64,000 nt of DNA. It comes from Parabacteroides sp. (lineage in GTDB: Bacteria; Bacteroidota; Bacteroidia; Bacteroidales; Tannerellaceae). Position 1 is the first letter of the stretch. The number at the start of each line of letters is the position of its first letter. The DNA lies in the NCBI GenBank assembly GCA_022775005.1, contig JALFJR010000061.1, positions 19,943-83,942 on the forward strand. Reading direction: 5' to 3'. Below, piece after piece: positions 60,837-64,000 of this stretch. The position numbers and the translations under genes are program-made. Under the pieces are notes generated by a model. That model saw nothing but the letters and a program-made list of their open reading frames with translations. It was not told the DNA's origin and ran no database searches.

Positions 60837-61679
60837 ATGAAACAGACACGTAGGACATTTTTCAAGCAGGGGCTGATGGGAGCGTTGCTGCTGAGTGGCG
60901 TGACCTCCCTCAAGGCAGATCCGGTGAAGCCTAAATCAGCCAAGGCCGTGAACCCATTCAAGTTGGGCATGGCGGGCTACACCTTTGTCAACTTCGATTT
61001 GGAGACAACCTTGAAGACCTTGGAGCGTTTGGATATCCATTATCTCTGTATCAAGGATTTTCATTTGCCGCTCAATAGTACCGATGAGCAGATCAAGGCC
61101 TTCCATGCGCAATGTGCTGCTCATAAGGTAACTGGCTATGCCGTGGGACCGATCTATATGAAAAGCGAGGCGGAGATCGACCGGGCTTTCGAATACGCAA
61201 AGCGGGTCGGGGTGAAGCTGATTGTCGGTGTACCCAATTACGACCTCTTGCCTTATGTGGATAAGAAGGTGAAGGAGTATGACTTCCATTATGCCATTCA
61301 CCTGCATGGCCCTGACATCAAGACCTATCCGGATGCGACCGACGTGTGGGAGCATACCAAAGATTTGGATCCACGTATCGGTATGTGTCTTGATGTAGGT
61401 CATGACCTGCGCAACGGATGCGATCCGGTGGCTGACTTGAAAAAGTACCATACCCGCGTGTTTGATATGCATATTAAGGATGTTACGGACTCCTCCAAGG
61501 CTGGTGTGGGCATTGAGATCGGCCGGGGTAAGATCGACTTCCCTGCGTTGATCAAGATGATGCGTGAGGTGAATTACACCGGTATGTGCAGCTTGGAGTT
61601 TGAGAAGGACATGAAAGATCCTTTCTTGGGCATTGCGGAGTCTATTGGTTATTTCAAGGCGGTAAGCGACCAACAATAA
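60837..61679 (+). CDS. Tat-leader sugar phosphate isomerase/epimerase-like protein
   Basis: A 280-residue TIM-barrel protein of the xylose-isomerase-like superfamily. The N-terminus QTRRTFFKQGLMGALLLSGVTSLKA fits a twin-arginine export signal (TRRTFFK), so the mature enzyme is probably periplasmic. Typical barrel segments are LGMAGYTFVNFDLETTLKTLERLDIHYLCIKDFHLPL, AKRVGVKLIVGVPNYDLLPYVDKKVKEYDFHYAIHLHGPD, IGMCLDVGHDLRNGCDPVADLKKYHTRVFDMHIKDV and MCSLEFEKDMKDPFLGIAESIGYF. The His/Asp/Glu metal-ligand pattern (HLHGPD, DVGH, HIKD, LEFE) suggests a metal-dependent isomerase or epimerase. The substrate is unknown; the lipoprotein gene follows 3 bp later. Confidence 0.88.
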   Translation: MKQTRRTFFKQGLMGALLLSGVTSLKADPVKPKSAKAVNPFKLGMAGYTFVNFDLETTLKTLERLDIHYLCIKDFHLPLNSTDEQIKAFHAQCAAHKVTGYAVGPIYMKSEAEIDRAFEYAKRVGVKLIVGVPNYDLLPYVDKKVKEYDFHYAIHLHGPDIKTYPDATDVWEHTKDLDPRIGMCLDVGHDLRNGCDPVADLKKYHTRVFDMHIKDVTDSSKAGVGIEIGRGKIDFPALIKMMREVNYTGMCSLEFEKDMKDPFLGIAESIGYFKAVSDQQ

Positions 61680-61682
61680 CAG

Positions 61683-62723
61683 ATGATGAAGCATCTTTTC
61701 GGGTTAATTGGATGGATATGGCTGCTGACAGCTTGTAGCTCAATCAACTACCTGAGCATCGACACCTTTAATCCGGCGGAGGTAACATTTCCTTCGTCGG
61801 CAAAAAAGGTGTTGATCGTCAATCATGCCGTGCCTCAACCGGCGGATTGGGGATATAACTACACCGTGGCGGGTAAGGTCAAGGCAACACAGGGAGCGAA
61901 AGCCGACAGCGCTTTGGTCGATTTTTGTCAGTCGTTGGGTGAGGCGATGGTGGCGGAGGAGTACTTTCAGGATGTTATGCTCTATCACGAACTGACACGT
62001 ACGGATCAACATCCCGAGTATGACCTAAAGATGCCAGCTCAGCAGGTGGATAGTCTGTGTGAGATTGCTGGAGCAGACCTGCTTTTGTCGCTCGATCGGC
62101 TACTGTTTGAGTCGAATCGGGAAGAAACCGATTTGGGCGGAGGTTTCACGATAGGAAATATCAAGGTGCGGATGGCGGGTGTGATCCGAGCGTACCTACC
62201 TGGACGGGCAGCCCCATTGGCTACGATTCAACTGGTGGATAGTGTGGCTTGGGAGCAGAGTGCGGAACTCGCCCCGATCCTTAGTGAGCTGTTACCCTCT
62301 CCCGAGGAGGCCTTACGTGCAGCAGGACGTTATTTAGGGGCTAAGGTGAGAGTCAATTTCGTGCCTCATTGGCAACGAGAGACCCGTTGGTACTTTTCCG
62401 CTTCAGGTGCATTGTGGAAAGAGGCCTCTGCCTATGCCGCAAACGAACGTTGGGAGAAGGCCGAGGAACGCTGGAGTCGTCTCTTCCAATCTTCGAAGAG
62501 CTGGAAGAGCCGGGCGCAAGCTGCAAGCAATATGGCTTTATGTGCGGAGCTGAAGGGCGATTTGCGGAAAGCCCATGAATGGGCCTCTACGTCTTATGAA
62601 CTATTCCGGCAGAAGGCAGGGGAAGAGGATCAGCAAGCACAGTTGTTGGAACTCTATGTCAAGGCATTGACAGTGCGCATCCGTTCCGATCAAAAATTGG
62701 ATGTGCAAATTGGCAGGGAATAA
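61683..62723 (+). CDS. Lipoprotein, DUF6340-like, with TPR-like C-terminus
   Basis: A 346-residue protein with a lipoprotein signal (WLLTACSSINYLSIDTFNPAEVTFPSSAKKVLIVNHAVPQ; the cysteine is near residue 19). The body contains DSLCEIAGADLLLSLDRLLFES and VDSVAWEQS, and a C-terminal helical part (KEASAYAANERWEKAEERWSRLFQSSKSWKSRAQAASNMALCAELKGDLRKAHEWASTSYELF) that reads as TPR-like repeats. The beginning is like a family of Bacteroidales lipoproteins I associate with DUF6340, but this is from memory. Its role is unknown, possibly envelope assembly. It follows the isomerase-like gene by 3 bp, so the two likely share a transcript. Confidence 0.7.
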   Translation: MMKHLFGLIGWIWLLTACSSINYLSIDTFNPAEVTFPSSAKKVLIVNHAVPQPADWGYNYTVAGKVKATQGAKADSALVDFCQSLGEAMVAEEYFQDVMLYHELTRTDQHPEYDLKMPAQQVDSLCEIAGADLLLSLDRLLFESNREETDLGGGFTIGNIKVRMAGVIRAYLPGRAAPLATIQLVDSVAWEQSAELAPILSELLPSPEEALRAAGRYLGAKVRVNFVPHWQRETRWYFSASGALWKEASAYAANERWEKAEERWSRLFQSSKSWKSRAQAASNMALCAELKGDLRKAHEWASTSYELFRQKAGEEDQQAQLLELYVKALTVRIRSDQKLDVQIGRE

Positions 62724-62788
62724 CGGAAATGTTTCCATAATAATATGTATTTTTGGGGAACAATTCGAAAGAAAGGAGACAGGTGAAA

Positions 62789-63250
62789 ATGAATGCGAAC
62801 ATAACAAAGGTACAGCCGCTTATTGAGAAAGCGTTCGTGGAAGCGATCGACAAGCTGACTAAAGAGGAGTCGGCCAGCTTAGTGAGCGATTTCTATGTGC
62901 AAGTAGATGCTGAGACAGGCGAGTTGCAGATTTATGACGATGAGGAGCAGCTGATTAACAAGGTGGTTATCTTCGACTGGGTCAACTCTCCTGAGGAGGA
63001 GAATGCCTTTAATAAGAAAGTGGCTGCGGCGATTAAAGCTGTCTTGACCATTCTCTCTACAAAGAACGCATTTGACTCCGCACGGTTGGTGAAACCCTTC
63101 TCCATCAGCCTTACAGATGAGGACTTTGTCGTAATCGAGGAGTTGCTTTTTATCGACGATGACATGTTGCTGCTCGACGATCCTTTGTTGAAAGACTTAG
63201 ATGCAGATTTGGATAATTTTTTGGCTAAATTGCTTGCGGATGTCGAATAG
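62789..63250 (+). CDS. Small acidic conserved protein of unknown function
   Basis: The ORF-track start (62753) is a TTG inside the -7 region (TATTTTTG at about 62747-62754). The ATG at 62789, behind an AAAGGAG, gives a 153-residue protein beginning MNANITKVQPLIEKAFVEAIDKL. It is strongly acidic, most of all at the C-terminus (DEDFVVIEELLFIDDDMLLLDDPLLKDLDADLDNFLAKLLADVE), and has no signal peptide or cysteines. The clear Shine-Dalgarno sequence is unusual in Bacteroidetes, where such sites are rarely used. I recognise no function. The tRNA gene promoter overlaps its 3' end. Confidence 0.75.
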   Translation: MNANITKVQPLIEKAFVEAIDKLTKEESASLVSDFYVQVDAETGELQIYDDEEQLINKVVIFDWVNSPEEENAFNKKVAAAIKAVLTILSTKNAFDSARLVKPFSISLTDEDFVVIEELLFIDDDMLLLDDPLLKDLDADLDNFLAKLLADVE

Positions 63251-63256
63251 ACTCGC

Positions 63257-63264
63257 TATCTTTG
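63257..63264 (+). promoter_or_regulatory. -7 element of tRNA-Thr
   Basis: TATCTTTG, a full match to TAnnTTTG, 25 nt before the tRNA; a TTG lies about 22 nt upstream, inside the end of the preceding gene. Confidence 0.55.
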
Positions 63265-63289
63265 CAGCCGAATTCAAGAAACAAAGAAT

Positions 63290-63362
<73 letters not shown>

Positions 63363-63370
63363 CTTCAAAG

Positions 63371-63404
63371 AAGCAACTGTCTCCAAAGGATGGTTGCTTT
63401 TTTT
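63371..63404 (+). terminator. Rho-independent terminator of tRNA-Thr
   Basis: AAGCAAC pairs with GTTGCTT over a 15-nt loop and is followed by a run of T, starting 9 nt after the tRNA. Confidence 0.85.
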
Positions 63405-63620
63405 ATTGTCCATGTCCATCAAACGATCTCATGACGCCATTGAGCCAATAGAGTCGCGCTTTCGTGGGTGTGTGGATCGATGTTCATCCTGGAGACGCGC
63501 CAATGGCACGTCTCTACGGTCGATAGTAATGTTAGGCCCTTGTCATTAGTAATGATCAACGCTGAAGATTACTAATGTATCACCTTCCTCCTTATGCGCA
63601 CGAACATTATATAATATAAC
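63405..63620. other. Intergenic stretch with two palindromic elements
   Basis: No gene is visible. GGAGACG...CGTCTC (about 63490-63517, GAGACGcgccaatggcaCGTCTC) and CATTAGTAAT/ATTACTAATG (about 63545-63579) form hairpins. The first resembles dispersed GAGACG-type palindromes seen in Bacteroidetes flanks. It lies between the tRNA and the transposase. Confidence 0.45.
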
Positions 63621-64000
63621 GTGAGTTCGACGAATTATAATTGATTGAAAAGTTGGTGATTAGCGAGAATTGTTGTAACTTTATAGTGTTCCATTACAAA
63701 GCATTACAAGCAACAATCGCTATGATCACCGAAGACAAAATTACGGAATTGTTTTGTATGGCAGATGATTTTTGCCGGTTTTTTGACGCCATGATGGCGA
63801 AATATACGTTGAGATCAGCTAAGAAGCGGCGTTACCACCGCAACTCAACCCTTTGCAAGGCAGAAGTCATGCTCATCATGATACTGTTCCATGACTCAGG
63901 CTACCGCTGCCTGAAACATTTCCCAGGTGACGTGGATGCCAGGAAACCTTTGGAATACGAGAAATTCATCGGGCTCATCTATGGCAAATTGATTGCGGAC
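63619..64000 (+). mobile_element. Insertion sequence, IS982-like (partial)
   Basis: The left boundary is uncertain, perhaps near ACGTGAGTTCGACG (63619). The element includes about 100 bp of leader and the start of a transposase gene and continues past the window. The position directly downstream of a tRNA is common for insertions. I could not find the right end or target duplication. Confidence 0.5.
63722..64000 (+). CDS. IS982-like transposase, N-terminal part (partial, possibly chimeric)
   Basis: Ninety-three codons are open to the window edge (not in the ORF track because no stop is reached). Residues 1-65 (MITEDKITELFCMADDFCRFFDAMMAKYTL ... KAEVMLIMILFHDSGYRCLKHF) match my recollection of Bacteroidetes IS982 transposases. 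After CLKHF the family should go on as roughly YxxYVxxHLRHLFP, but this sequence continues PGDVDARKPLEYEKFIGLIYGKLIAD, which reads more like another DDE transposase family. It could be a divergent member, an insertion or a recombination between two elements. The catalytic DDE residues are not in the window. Confidence 0.7.
   Translation, partial: MITEDKITELFCMADDFCRFFDAMMAKYTLRSAKKRRYHRNSTLCKAEVMLIMILFHDSGYRCLKHFPGDVDARKPLEYEKFIGLIYGKLIAD

Overview
The window is chromosomal DNA from a member of the Bacteroidales, most likely near Parabacteroides/Tannerella. This rests on family content (a one-protein hybrid two-component sensor/AraC regulator, a GH92 mannosidase, an M49 dipeptidyl peptidase III lipoprotein, an MnmA paralogue, split chromate transporters) and on Bacteroidetes-type promoters (TTTG about 19-20 nt before TAnnTTTG). 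I cannot name the species.

Region 1 (1-20,380, all minus strand) is a compact redox and terpenoid cluster and the most interesting part. In transcription order it encodes: an FeS protein with a CAC-containing N-terminus; a radical SAM enzyme; a DUF116-like/polyprenyl-diphosphate synthase fusion; a small alpha/alpha-toroid prenyl-cyclase-like protein; a squalene-hopene-cyclase-like class II terpene cyclase with an intact PDADDT motif; a membrane-anchored PQQ-like beta-propeller; an extracytoplasmic propeller with a Tat-like leader; a NapG-like exported four-cluster ferredoxin; a NapH-like membrane FeS protein; a membrane propeller; a NuoE-NuoF fusion; a NuoG/HydA-like FeS protein without a hydrogenase domain; a lipoprotein propeller; and a LolD/FtsX-type ABC transporter. 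Most genes overlap or nearly touch. The two places where transcription can restart carry matched promoter elements: TTTG-N20-TAATAT(T/C)G preceded by two TTCG(T/C)CTT boxes exactly 21 bp apart. My reading, which is inference, is an NAD(P)H-driven electron path through the membrane to envelope propeller proteins, made together with a cyclised isoprenoid of unknown identity.

Region 2 (20,423-33,760) is mainly housekeeping: rnhB, hisS, a zinc metallopeptidase, purA, a Fur-family regulator, an AlkD-like protein, DPP III, mnmA, prs, a membrane LytTR regulator and rnr. It also holds a candidate ~80-nt small RNA upstream of prs, tandem repeats upstream of the LytTR gene, and a perfect 24-bp inverted repeat between mnmA and prs.

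Region 3 (34,001-46,941) has a GNAT-like protein, parE, coaD, an S41 protease, a split chromate transporter pair, a GH92 glycosidase and its neighbouring 1352-aa hybrid two-component system. No SusC/SusD pair is present.

Region 4 (46,942-64,000) has an AT-rich MITE-like element, a small TPR protein, topA, groES-groEL, an ECF sigma/putative anti-sigma/Spy-like operon, mazG, a DsbD-family reductase, an RluA-family pseudouridine synthase, valS, a Tat-leader sugar isomerase-like protein, a lipoprotein, a small acidic protein, tRNA-Thr(CGT) and the start of an IS982-like transposase whose C-terminal part looks foreign. I saw no CRISPR array, rRNA or prophage.
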